A stretch of DNA of 64,000 nt from Bog-473 sp963850095 (GTDB lineage Bacteria > Actinomycetota > Acidimicrobiia > Acidimicrobiales > RAAP-2): contig CAWKJX010000014.1 in assembly GCA_963850095.1 (NCBI GenBank), positions 481,312-545,311 of the forward strand. Direction: 5' to 3'. The position numbers and the translations under genes are program-made. Positions within the stretch are counted from its first letter, which is position 1; each line of letters opens with the position of its first letter. Below are positions 26,089-34,321 of the stretch, piece after piece. Under the pieces are notes generated by a model. It saw only the letters and a program-made list of their open reading frames with translations, made no database searches and was not told the origin of the DNA.

Positions 26089-27273
26089 ATGAAGAGACTG
26101 CTGCCTTCGTTGACGATAGTCCTCGTCATTGGTTCGACAGTGCTGTCACCAGCGAATGCCTGGGGAGCGCAGGCACCGCGTGTGTATAACTGGGGTGATC
26201 CGTGGGGCGATCCGTTCGGCCTGCAGTACTACGGCGCGACGGCGGTAGAGGGCGTTCCCGGCACGATCGTGCAGATCTCCACTTCGAACTCTGCCTCGTA
26301 TGCGCTGACCAAGACCGGTGAAGTCTGGGCGTGGGGCGTCGGACGGGGCGGCGCATTTGGCAACGGAACGCAGCCCAGATCAGCGATAACGCCGGTGAAG
26401 GTCCAATTTCCAGCCGGCGTCAAGATCGCCTCGCTTCCCAGCCCGATGCCGTTCGACACTGGCATGGCCATCGACAGCAAGGGAGACGTCTGGGGCTGGG
26501 GTGCAAACGTGTCGAGTTCGCTCTGCGTACACGGAGACAATTTGCTGCGTCCGGTGAAGCTGCCACTCGAGCACGTCACTCAGGCCAGTGGCGCCGGCGC
26601 GTTTGCCCTCTATGTGTCGGATGGGAAGCTCTACGCTTGTGGCGCAAACGCGAGTGGCCAGTTGGGCGATGGGACGACGACGGCCTCGACCGTCCCTGTG
26701 CGAGTGGTCGGCCTGCCGGACCAGTCCATCAGAGCAATTGGGTCGTCGTGGGAGAACTCGGGTGCCGTGATGGCCGATGGTTCTTACTACGATTGGGGGT
26801 ACAACCATGCCGACCAGCTCGGCAACGGCACCACCACGAACAGTGACATTCCTGTCCGGGTGCGTCTCCCCGCGAAGGTTCGACAACTCTCCCTCGGCGG
26901 GAGTGCCCCAGAGAATGGCCAGACTGCGGCCATTCTGACCAACGGTTCGGTGTGGGCATGGGGTCAGGACCAATACGGGGAGCTCGGCGATGGAAAAACT
27001 TCGAGCAGCTCTGGTCCCACTGAGGTTGACGTCCCACCGGGAGAATCGTTTGTCCGGGTCATCTCCGGCGGAGCGACGATGTACGGGATCGACAGCGCGG
27101 GTGCAGTTTGGGTCTGGGGGCAGAACAACGTCGGCCAGTTCGGCTTCGGCGCCTTGACGATGAGCGATCGGCCGGTCGAAGCCGGATTCTCCTTGAACTG
27201 CATCTCCTCGACTGCGGCAAACGTGGAGGGCTTGCGAGAGCCCGGCGCGAAGTCAACCGCTTGTAGCCCCTAG
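26089..27273 (+). CDS. Secreted RCC1-repeat beta-propeller protein
   Basis: A 394-residue exported protein. The signal peptide MKRLLPSLTIVLVIGS ends near ANAWGA. The rest consists of about seven RCC1/BLIP-II-like repeats, seen as EVWAWGVGRGGAFGNGT, DVWGWGANVSSSL, KLYACGANASGQLGDGT, SYYDWGYNHADQLGNGT, SVWAWGQDQYGELGDGK and AVWVWGQNNVGQFGFG. These build a seven-bladed propeller, usually a protein-binding platform. Two cysteines near the end (LNCISS, TACSP) may form a disulfide. No catalytic motif is visible. It stands alone at the edge of the surface island with its own leader. Confidence 0.85.
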   Translation: MKRLLPSLTIVLVIGSTVLSPANAWGAQAPRVYNWGDPWGDPFGLQYYGATAVEGVPGTIVQISTSNSASYALTKTGEVWAWGVGRGGAFGNGTQPRSAITPVKVQFPAGVKIASLPSPMPFDTGMAIDSKGDVWGWGANVSSSLCVHGDNLLRPVKLPLEHVTQASGAGAFALYVSDGKLYACGANASGQLGDGTTTASTVPVRVVGLPDQSIRAIGSSWENSGAVMADGSYYDWGYNHADQLGNGTTTNSDIPVRVRLPAKVRQLSLGGSAPENGQTAAILTNGSVWAWGQDQYGELGDGKTSSSSGPTEVDVPPGESFVRVISGGATMYGIDSAGAVWVWGQNNVGQFGFGALTMSDRPVEAGFSLNCISSTAANVEGLREPGAKSTACSP

Positions 27274-27589
27274 TTGCTGTGGGCCGGGCGGTGCGCACAC
27301 CCGGTCTTGCTGGGTGTGGGAGCCGGTCCACCTTTTACGCATGGCTAGGCGGCAACGCCTCCGCCGTGCTCGATCTCGCCGTCTCCGTCCCGGGCGACAC
27401 GTGGATCCCCGTGTTCCGCACATGGGGCGACGCCGCCAAGGATAAGTCAGTGCCGGTGAACAACGGCGATCGACCAGGCCTGAGTACTTCGAGGTCAGGG
27501 TCGCTCACGTCTCCGAGCAGACTTCCGTCTGCACCGCCGCCTCGTCGCGTCGTCGGCGAACTGCAGGCATGACGTTCCAGTGGGGTCGT
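27274..27589. other. Intergenic between convergent genes
   Basis: About 315 bases between the RCC1-repeat gene and the convergent propeller gene. A GGGCCGGGCGG...CCGGT stretch just after 27280 may fold, but no clear terminator with a T tract was seen and no gene is supported. Confidence 0.4.
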
Positions 27590-28960
27590 TCACCCCCGGA
27601 TATCGAGGAAGCGGGGTTGATATGCGTGGATGTCATGCAACAGGACCGGGAACAGACCCGTGTTGTTGATGTTGTACGACACCACGAGAACGTCGTCGCC
27701 CGATGACAGTTCCGGATGGAAAGTCGGGATGTACGCAAACTCTCCTGAGTGGTTACCGACCTCCGGAATATCGAAGACTGCCCTCGGCTTGTTCCACGGA
27801 CCCTGGGGCGCCTTGGCGTAAGAAAGGTCGACCGTTCTATCTGCGAAGAGGCCGCTCGGTATGGAGACGGCGATGAAACCCCTACCATCGGGGTTCTTGA
27901 CGACTCCCGTCAGTTCGTTCACCGTGGAAACCACGGCGGCGTGCTTCTCGCCGGCGATCCACCTCGAGCCGTTCCAATACCGCCAGTCAGCTACGTCCAA
28001 TGAGTCAATGGCAGGCACGCGCGCGATCCTCATGTCGTGAACCCCTTGGTGAGCATGGTTCAGAACGGCCCCGTAGACGTACATGAACGCCCCATTGCGT
28101 GCGATGGCTTGCCCCCACTCCGTGTCGGAATCGGTCGGTAGCAACACCACGGAGCTCAACGTTGGCAGTCCGCTCGGTTGAAGCGACATGACGGCGATGC
28201 CCGATCGTCCCGTGAACGATTCGGTCAGATTCCCAGTTTGCCCCGAGTACTCGTTGACGAAGATCATCTGGTTGGATCCCTGGGTGTATGTGTCGTAAGT
28301 CTCCCACTCGTCTCCGCTCGTGTAGGTGTCGGGAATCAAGCTCGTGGGATGCCGAAAGGTCCCGCTGTAATCCTCCGACAGATTGGGAAGCACGCCGACG
28401 AGCTCGCTGCTGCGAGCCAGACCTGTCATTGAGGCAGCGCCATCAGGCTGCGCGACCCCGATGAGTGTGTCGGAGAAGACGAAAGCAATGCGGCCGTCAG
28501 GCAACCGCGTGGAGTACATGGAATCGCCTCCGATCCACCCAGGACCGAGCTGGTTGGACATGACCTCGTCGAGGGTCAAATCCGGCGTCGCCACCGGTGG
28601 AACCGCAGGTCCCAGGCCCGCACCCTTTGGGGTCCACCTCGACCGTGTTCGTGCCGTGGCCGATCTCCTCGAGCCCGGTGTTGACGATCGAGAGGCGCGT
28701 TCGGTTCGCGTGGTGGTAGAGATCGTGGAGAGTCGTGTTGTCTGAGCGGAGTGGGACCAGGCTGCCGCAGCAGATGGCGACGAACACGGTGCAAGCGCGA
28801 CGCCCAAGCCGAGTGTGGCGACACACCCGATCGCAGCCGGCATCACCCGCCAACGTCGGCCGGCGCGCTCACCGAGAGGAACACGTGAACCCATCACCTC
28901 GGAATCGGTCGCGATCGGTCGCGGGTTGCCTCGTCGATTTGGCAAGACGCCAACTCGCAT
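27590..28960 (-). CDS. Secreted DUF5005/DUF4185-like propeller protein, paralogue 1 (frameshifts near 28,770 and 28,620)
   Basis: Shortest of three paralogues here (others at 39537 and 61228). Start ATG 28960 has a perfect AAGGAGGT 10 bases upstream. A hydrophobic export segment follows (GCVATLGLGVALA). The frame shifts near 28770, after which the next frame reads LHDLYHHANRTRLSIVNTG and HGTNTVEVDPKGC; near 28620 it returns. The C-terminal ~340 residues match its paralogues: LGPGWIGGDSMYSTRLPDGR, FVFSDTLIGVAQPDG, SSELVGVLPNL, YWNGSRWIAGE, GEFAYIPTFHPELSSGDD and a terminal HAYQPRFLDI. The D-rich G-GD and F-F-DT motifs recall predicted five-bladed propellers related to glycosidases. It lacks the tandem repeats of the other two. 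Confidence 0.7.
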   Translation of the reverse strand: MRVGVLPNRRGNPRPIATDSEVMGSRVPLGERAGRRWRVMPAAIGCVATLGLGVALAPCSSPSAAAAWSHSAQTTRLSTISTTTRTERASRSSTPGSRRSATARTRSRWTPKGAGLGPAVPPVATPDLTLDEVMSNQLGPGWIGGDSMYSTRLPDGRIAFVFSDTLIGVAQPDGAASMTGLARSSELVGVLPNLSEDYSGTFRHPTSLIPDTYTSGDEWETYDTYTQGSNQMIFVNEYSGQTGNLTESFTGRSGIAVMSLQPSGLPTLSSVVLLPTDSDTEWGQAIARNGAFMYVYGAVLNHAHQGVHDMRIARVPAIDSLDVADWRYWNGSRWIAGEKHAAVVSTVNELTGVVKNPDGRGFIAVSIPSGLFADRTVDLSYAKAPQGPWNKPRAVFDIPEVGNHSGEFAYIPTFHPELSSGDDVLVVSYNINNTGLFPVLLHDIHAYQPRFLDIRG

Positions 28961-28970
28961 GCCGTCGGTG

Positions 28971-28978
28971 ACCTCCTT
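28971..28978 (-). promoter_or_regulatory. Ribosome binding site of propeller paralogue 1
   Basis: AAGGAGGT on the minus strand, a perfect Shine-Dalgarno core, 10 bases before ATG 28960. It decides the start despite the poor N-terminal sequence. Confidence 0.7.
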
Positions 28979-28985
28979 CCGAAGC

Positions 28986-29004
28986 CGCTTGCTCCTATGG
29001 CAAG
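28986..29004. repeat. Inverted repeat upstream of propeller paralogue 1
   Basis: Arms GCTTGC (28986-28991) and GCAAGC (28999-29004) with a 7-base spacer, just upstream of the gene's ribosome site. It could be an operator or leader hairpin. Confidence 0.4.
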
Positions 29005-29073
29005 CAAACATAGAGGTTGAACGCTTAGATTTTGTTTCGCCGGGCGCCCGATCCCCTCTGGTCTTCCAAAGCA

Positions 29074-30414
29074 TCAAGATGAGGAAGGTGCCGTACGTCC
29101 GATGAACAATCTCTTCAGCGGTCCGTCTCTCCGGCTTTGGACGGAAGTGGCTGGGTGACGTCGGAGGCACACCCAGGTCGTCACGAGCAATGTGCCGAAT
29201 TGCGCAGCCAGCATGGCCGCTCCCAAGACCCACACATGGGGAGAAACGAACACGCAGCCGATCAAGCACGACATGCCGAGGACGCAGGGGGGCCACGGGC
29301 GCCCCACCCCGAGTGCGATCCCTCCGTTGATGACGATCCCGGTCGTCCCGGCGAGGGACATTGCGGCACCGAGCGCGAGCAACAACCGAGCGGACGCCAC
29401 GTTCTGTCCAAGAAGCGCGGCGATCGGACCTCGGAGCGCGACGAGTGCGACGGAGACCGCCAACCCGAGCCCGAGGGTGGCTGCTGAGGTGAGCACGACC
29501 GTGCGGCGCTTTGCATGGACCCTGACGTAAGGGAAGATGATGGTGCTCACAGCGACCAGTACCAGGTACACGCCCTTGGCGGGCACCGCGGCAAGGTCGT
29601 AACGAGTAGCAGCCGATTGGCCCAGGACCCGCGGTGCGATCAGGATGTCGAGTTGCACGAACAACCCGAGTACGACGAGAGACAACCAGGTGTCGAGCAA
29701 TGACGTCATCTGACGAGCAATGCGGACCGCGGAGGGCGCTTGCCTTGGAACGGCGAGGAGAGCCACCGCCGTCGCGATCGCGAGTCCGGCTGCCGTCCCG
29801 CTGAGGCCCCACGTAAGTCCGAGAACCACGCCGAGCGCAATTCGGAAGGCGCTCTCCAGGAACTGATTCCCGCCCATCGCGTCGAACCGATGAGCCGCTA
29901 TGAGCAGTCCTCGGCGCATGGACAACGGGATGGCTAGGACCACCTGAGCGGAGACGCAGAGGACAGCGATGACGGGCAAATGGAGAAGGTACGCAATGAG
30001 GGGCGACACCACTGCTCCCGCGGCCACGCAGAGCGCCATCCCGCGTGCTGTCATCCGCATGGGGGGCGCGCCGTCGACGGCCAGTGCTGCCGCGCGCAGC
30101 GGAAGTCCCGATGGGATCAGGGACGCAACAAAGAACAGACCGAATAGGGTTGAGAGACGGGCAAATCCCCCATGATGGAAATGGCGGGACAGCACGGCCA
30201 ACAGCACAACCGTGGAAAACCCGATTGAGACAGTCCCCCCCCAGAGCACTAATCCCTTTGCCGTCGCCGTACCCATTCCGCGAGGTGGTGGGATCTCGTT
30301 GCCGCCGCTGATCCTTTCTCCGAGCGAATCGGACAGAGCGTTTCCCGCAGCGAGTACTGAGTCGTCCGCCTGGGTCGCCGCTCTCAAATTCTGTGCATGG
30401 CGCCGCAAGCGCAA
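29074..30414 (-). CDS. Polysaccharide flippase (MOP superfamily, Wzx/MurJ-like)
   Basis: A multi-pass membrane protein of 446 residues with about 12 hydrophobic segments, for example VVLLAVLSRHFH-side helix 1 and LSLVVLGLFVQLDILIAPRVL. It resembles polysaccharide-biosynthesis flippases that move lipid-linked glycans across the membrane. It is clearly paralogous to the flippase domain at 57646-60080: shared VLW-GTV opening, LFVQLD-LIAP, YDLAAVP-KGVYL and AGATGI-like TGIVINGGIA blocks. ATG 30414 gives a charged 45-residue leader; ATG 30276 (MGTATAKG) better fits the paralogue. It is divergent from glycan module A and may share its promoter region. Confidence 0.85.
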   Translation of the reverse strand: MRLRRHAQNLRAATQADDSVLAAGNALSDSLGERISGGNEIPPPRGMGTATAKGLVLWGGTVSIGFSTVVLLAVLSRHFHHGGFARLSTLFGLFFVASLIPSGLPLRAAALAVDGAPPMRMTARGMALCVAAGAVVSPLIAYLLHLPVIAVLCVSAQVVLAIPLSMRRGLLIAAHRFDAMGGNQFLESAFRIALGVVLGLTWGLSGTAAGLAIATAVALLAVPRQAPSAVRIARQMTSLLDTWLSLVVLGLFVQLDILIAPRVLGQSAATRYDLAAVPAKGVYLVLVAVSTIIFPYVRVHAKRRTVVLTSAATLGLGLAVSVALVALRGPIAALLGQNVASARLLLALGAAMSLAGTTGIVINGGIALGVGRPWPPCVLGMSCLIGCVFVSPHVWVLGAAMLAAQFGTLLVTTWVCLRRHPATSVQSRRDGPLKRLFIGRTAPSSS

Positions 30415-31356
30415 CCCCTTCCAGATCTATCGCGACCTCCCCCCGGGCTGGCGCGGAATGGTAGCCGGTCCTGTGGAAACGGCCCATTTGCTCGGGGCGG
30501 CACGAAGCCGCCTTCGCCGTTCTCAGTGCGAGGCCCGAGAGTTGGGAGAGATACAGATCCAGACGGCCTGCAGTTGCCTCCCCCGACCACCTTGTCGAGC
30601 GCCGGACCCGGGTGAAGACGAACTTGTCCTCGTTCCTTGGGAAGTTGTCGGACAGTCGGTCGAGCTCTGAGAATTCGCAATTGTGGTCCGCTCAACCCCT
30701 GCGGGACGGCCGGTAATGGTTTGGTGCCGCTCTGAGAGACTTCCAGTGCGCTCTTTCCGATGGTGGCATCGTCGACGGTCCGAGAATCGTTGACAGGGTG
30801 AGGTCGGAAGTCGCAGTTGCGATCGGCCCTGATGGTGCCGGTAGCACTCGGTCTGCCGGCTACGGCGGGGTTGGAGGACCGAGCTGGGCAGACGGCCGGC
30901 TTCGACGGCCACGAAGTCCGGAATGCCGTCCCTTTCGTTGAGTGGCGATACTTCCAGCCTGGCCTGCGCCGATTCTCGGGTCTGTTCCTGCTCCCATCTC
31001 GTCAAACTGGGCTTTTGTGCCGAACGCGCCGCCGGCGACCCAGGCCCGTCACCTGCAGGCGTCCTACGGATTCGGAGTCGGAACGTCGAAACTTTTTCCG
31101 CCGTTTCCCGCTCTGTCCTGCTCCGGTCTGTCCGTCATCGGACAAAAAGCGGGGGCCCAGGCCCGTCCCAGGAGCGACATCGGGATGGACCTGGAGGCAC
31201 ACTGGCGTTACTTTGTCCCCTCGGAGGTTAGGGGAGGAGGACGATTGGGGGGACACCATCAAGGTGAGTGGGTGCTGGGCGGGCTCGGCGCGGCCCTGCA
31301 ACTGAGGCACGACCGACGTCTCTTGTCGGGGCAGGCTTGCGAAGGTTGGGGGGCCC
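30415..31356. other. Long divergent intergenic region
   Basis: About 940 bases between the flippase and the first gene of module A. No frame shows recognisable protein sequence. It holds a perfect 6-bp hairpin, GGCGGC (30496-30501) and GCCGCC (30507-30512), loop ACGAA, in the flippase leader. Its size suggests regulatory content or a lost gene. Confidence 0.5.
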
Positions 31357-32481
31357 GTGGAGGGTGATGGCGCGCGCCTGACGGTCATCATCCCGGCCTT
31401 CAATGAGTCCCGAAGATTGGTGCTGGCTGCCCGGGCCTTCGAAGAAGCCGTCGACGAGGGCACCCTGTCCCCGGATACCACGGAGGTCATCGTCGTCGAC
31501 GACGGGAGCACGGACGAGACGGCAACGAAGGCGGAGGAGCTCCTGGCATCGAACATGCCTCTCCTCCGCGTGCTTCGGCTCCGCAACAACTTGGGCAAGG
31601 GCGCGGCCATCAAACTGGGGGCCGCTGCCGCCACGGCGCCGGTCGTCGTCTTCATGGATGCCGACATGTCGGTCGATCCGAGGCAGATCCCACGCCTGAC
31701 ACAAGCAATCGGTCGATCTGACGTGGCCATAGGGTCACGATCGCTTTCCGAGTCAGTGGTGATGGCGGCCGGCGTTCAGCGCAAGCTGATGGGGCGCACG
31801 TTCAACACGTTGGTCGGAGCTCTCACCGAGTTGCCGTTCCGCGACACGCAGTGTGGATTCAAGGCATTTCGCACGCCCCTAGCCCGTATTCTCTTCCATT
31901 TGTCAACGGTGCAGGGATTTGCATTCGACGTCGAGCTCCTGTTTCTCGCAAGACGCCTGGGCATGGAGATCAGCGAAATTGCCGTGCGCTGGCACGAGAT
32001 GGGTGAGAGCCGGGTGCGGTCTTTTGCAGATCCCTTTTTCATGACACGAGATGTGCTGAGCGTAAGCACGCGTCGCGAGTGGTCAAGGCTGCCCGCACTG
32101 GCGGTGACGCCAGACTTACACGAGAGGCGCCGGTCGTCGTCTCGGATCGTCGGGGAGCTGAGCAAGGCACTCGGCCCGGTCTTTCCAATCCTGTCCCATT
32201 CTGATCACGGGACGCTTGTACTGCTACCCCTTTGCAGTCCGTCCGAAGTGCAGGATGTTGCAGCGCGACTTCGAAACCTTCCGACGAAGCTGATCGTGGA
32301 GGAGCGGACCATCTCGTTCGAACAGCTCGTAGAGGCCGCACCTTTCCGATGGATTGACGGCGAGCGTGGGGGTTTGGTGATCGCCTCCGATGGTGAGACG
32401 GTCCGACCTTATCCGCCGGTAGATGGTTGGGAGTCAGTGAGGGCGGACCCGAGCCGCCTGAACATTTCCCTATCGGCATGA
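31357..32481 (+). CDS. Family 2 glycosyltransferase with extra C-terminal domain (module A)
   Basis: A 374-residue GT-A enzyme. Residues 1-240 are DPM1-like: LTVIIPAFNESRRL, EVIVVDDGSTDET, NLGKGAAIKLGA, VVFMDADMSVDP (DXD), DTQCGFKAFRT (acceptor region) and VRWHEMGESRVR. Residues ~245-374 form an additional domain not found in plain DPM1 (GTLVLLPLCSPSEVQDVAARL, FEQLVEAAPFRWIDGE), shared with the paralogue at 49947. Predicted to load a sugar onto polyprenyl phosphate, supplying donor for the AftD-like enzyme. GTG 31357; the stop overlaps the next ATG (ATGA). Confidence 0.88.
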   Translation: MEGDGARLTVIIPAFNESRRLVLAARAFEEAVDEGTLSPDTTEVIVVDDGSTDETATKAEELLASNMPLLRVLRLRNNLGKGAAIKLGAAAATAPVVVFMDADMSVDPRQIPRLTQAIGRSDVAIGSRSLSESVVMAAGVQRKLMGRTFNTLVGALTELPFRDTQCGFKAFRTPLARILFHLSTVQGFAFDVELLFLARRLGMEISEIAVRWHEMGESRVRSFADPFFMTRDVLSVSTRREWSRLPALAVTPDLHERRRSSSRIVGELSKALGPVFPILSHSDHGTLVLLPLCSPSEVQDVAARLRNLPTKLIVEERTISFEQLVEAAPFRWIDGERGGLVIASDGETVRPYPPVDGWESVRADPSRLNISLSA

Positions 32482-33575
32482 AGATTGCGGCAGTGGCGTG
32501 GCGGGACCTTGCACACCCGTCCGCGGGTGGAGCGGAAGTCCTCATCGACCACTTGCTTTCCGGACTGAGTGCGCGCGGTCATGAAGTTGCGCTCGTGTGT
32601 GGTGGCCCCGTTTCGGATCACCCTTTCGGAGTCCTCAATGCGGGTGGTACGTATTCGCAGTACCTCCGTGCCCCCTGGTTGTGCATGACGCGTCTCCATC
32701 ACACCGACGTCATCATCGATGCTCAGAACGGGGTACCTTTCTTCTCCCCGTTTTGGCGAAGGCGTCCGTCCGTGTGCCTCGTCAACCATGTGCACACCGA
32801 CCAGTGGCGCACGCGCTTCCCTGGTCCAGTTGCCGCTGCCTGCAGTGCGCTCGAACGCCACGTGATGCCGTGGGTCTATCGCGAACGGCCCTTCGTGGCC
32901 ATATCGCCGTCCACGGCGGATGCACTGGTGGACATCGGTGTCCGCCGTGACCGGATCGACGTCATTGAGTGTGGCGTTGATGTATCCGACGGGACTCTGC
33001 CGCAGAAATCGGCTGAGCCACTCTTCGTCTCCCTGAACCGCCTCGTGCCGCACAAACGCATCCACCTGTTGCTCGAGGCGTGGGAGACGGCCGGGGCGGC
33101 GATCAACGGACAGCTGGTCGTGGCCGGGGACGGGCCTGAACTGAGCGCACTACGCAGACAGGCATCGTCGATCCCTCGAGTTGAGGTCATCGGCAGGGTG
33201 AGTGACACCACCAAGAGCGACCTGTTGGGACGAGCGTGGGCCGTGGTGAGCACGTCGCATCACGAGGGCTGGGGTCTTTCGATGTTGGAGGGCGCCGCTC
33301 TGGGCACGCCGGCATTGGCGATTGACGCCCCCGGTGTCAGGGATGCAGTGATCGACGGCGTGACGGGCGTCCTCGTAAGACCTCAAGACGAGTCCCAGCT
33401 TTCCGAAGCCTTCGCCAAGGCGATGGTCGATTTCGTAAGCGACGACTGGCACCGCGGCTCCTTGGGTGCCTCAGCTCGCTTGCGGGCGCTCGAGTTCAGC
33501 TGGGATCGGTTTGTAGACCGGTGGGAGGCACTCCTGAGCAGGGTCGCTTCGTCGAGGATGAAGCAAGTTCACTGA
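32478..33575 (+). CDS. Family 4 glycosyltransferase (module A)
   Basis: A GT-B fold retaining glycosyltransferase of 365 residues. The N-terminal AVAWRDLAHPSAGGAEVLID includes the GGAE loop that binds the acceptor side, and NHVHTDQWRTRFPGP is another conserved block. The C-terminal half has VSLNRLVPHKRIHLLLEAW, LVVAGDGPE and HHEGWGLSMLEGAALGTPAL, the E-x7-E motif. Nearly the same blocks occur in the GT4 half of 57646-60080. ATG 32478 overlaps the GT2 stop. Cytoplasmic, adding a hexose or related sugar to a lipid-linked glycan. Confidence 0.9.
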   Translation: MKIAAVAWRDLAHPSAGGAEVLIDHLLSGLSARGHEVALVCGGPVSDHPFGVLNAGGTYSQYLRAPWLCMTRLHHTDVIIDAQNGVPFFSPFWRRRPSVCLVNHVHTDQWRTRFPGPVAAACSALERHVMPWVYRERPFVAISPSTADALVDIGVRRDRIDVIECGVDVSDGTLPQKSAEPLFVSLNRLVPHKRIHLLLEAWETAGAAINGQLVVAGDGPELSALRRQASSIPRVEVIGRVSDTTKSDLLGRAWAVVSTSHHEGWGLSMLEGAALGTPALAIDAPGVRDAVIDGVTGVLVRPQDESQLSEAFAKAMVDFVSDDWHRGSLGASARLRALEFSWDRFVDRWEALLSRVASSRMKQVH

Positions 33576-34321
33576 TGCAAAAGATTCAACTCCAAGGGTC
33601 CTTTGCCGGTGAGATCCGACGGTCGGTACGACTCTTTCAGGGCTTTCGTGTGCAATACGAAGACCAAGACGGTTTCTACACTCTGCTCGCCGAGGACACC
33701 GTCCACCAGGTGAAGGAATTCGATCGGGTCTTGGGCTCCCGGGTCATAGACGTGGGAGGCGGCTCCGGTTATTTCGCAGAGGCATTTCGTCGTGCTGGTG
33801 CCGAAAGTGTGTTTGTTGAGCCGTTCTGGGATGCGCTGACCGACAAGGGAAGGAAGCTGGGCAACGGTGTCATCGGGGACGGGCTCAACCTCCCTTTTCC
33901 CGACGGTTCCTTCGACGTCAGCCACTCGTCGAACGTTCTCGAGCACGTGACCGATCCTCAGCGGTTCCTGAACGAGATGCTACGGGTCATCCGTCCCGGC
34001 GGCATAATGTTTCTGGCGTTCACCAATTGGCTCTCCCCCTTCGGCGGGCACGAGACGTCGCCGTGGCACTATCTGGGGGCAGAGCGCGCAGCATTGCATT
34101 TCGAGCGGAAGCATGGTCGTGAACCCAAGAACCTCTACGGGTCGAGCCTTTTCCGACTTGACATAGCGGATGTGCTCCCTTGGGTGCGTAATCGAGTGGA
34201 TTCCGACCTTGTCGATGCCTTCCCTCGGTACTACCCGCGATGGACGAAGTCGTTGGTAAAGGTGCCTGGTGTCAGGGAATTCGCGACGTGGAACCTCGTG
34301 GTGGTGCTGCGGCGGCGATGA
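33575..34321 (+). CDS. SAM-dependent methyltransferase (module A)
   Basis: A class I methyltransferase of 248 residues. RVIDVGGGSGYFAEAF is motif I (SAM binding), VFVEPFWDAL the acidic residue after beta-2, LNLPFPDGSFDVSHSSNVLEH the motif II/III region, and LRVIRPGGIMFLAF the post-motif. A C-terminal block NWLSPFGGHETSPWHYLG is shared almost exactly with 49105-49950 and 52298-53095, defining a three-member family in this window. ATG 33575 overlaps the GT4 stop by one base. Likely methylates a sugar of the surface glycan; it would produce the S-adenosylhomocysteine handled by AhcY. Confidence 0.88.
   Translation: MQKIQLQGSFAGEIRRSVRLFQGFRVQYEDQDGFYTLLAEDTVHQVKEFDRVLGSRVIDVGGGSGYFAEAFRRAGAESVFVEPFWDALTDKGRKLGNGVIGDGLNLPFPDGSFDVSHSSNVLEHVTDPQRFLNEMLRVIRPGGIMFLAFTNWLSPFGGHETSPWHYLGAERAALHFERKHGREPKNLYGSSLFRLDIADVLPWVRNRVDSDLVDAFPRYYPRWTKSLVKVPGVREFATWNLVVVLRRR

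Noticed and set aside
27590..30487. A single 965-residue minus-strand protein
   Set aside because: It runs through the propeller gene and then antisense-like sequence of the flippase in another frame. A perfect ribosome site at 28971-28978 sets the true start of the downstream gene, and the flippase is clear in its own frame.
30523..31005. Minus-strand gene in the long intergenic gap of module A
   Set aside because: Composition is Ser/Arg/Gln-rich, there is no ribosome site and no recognisable domain.
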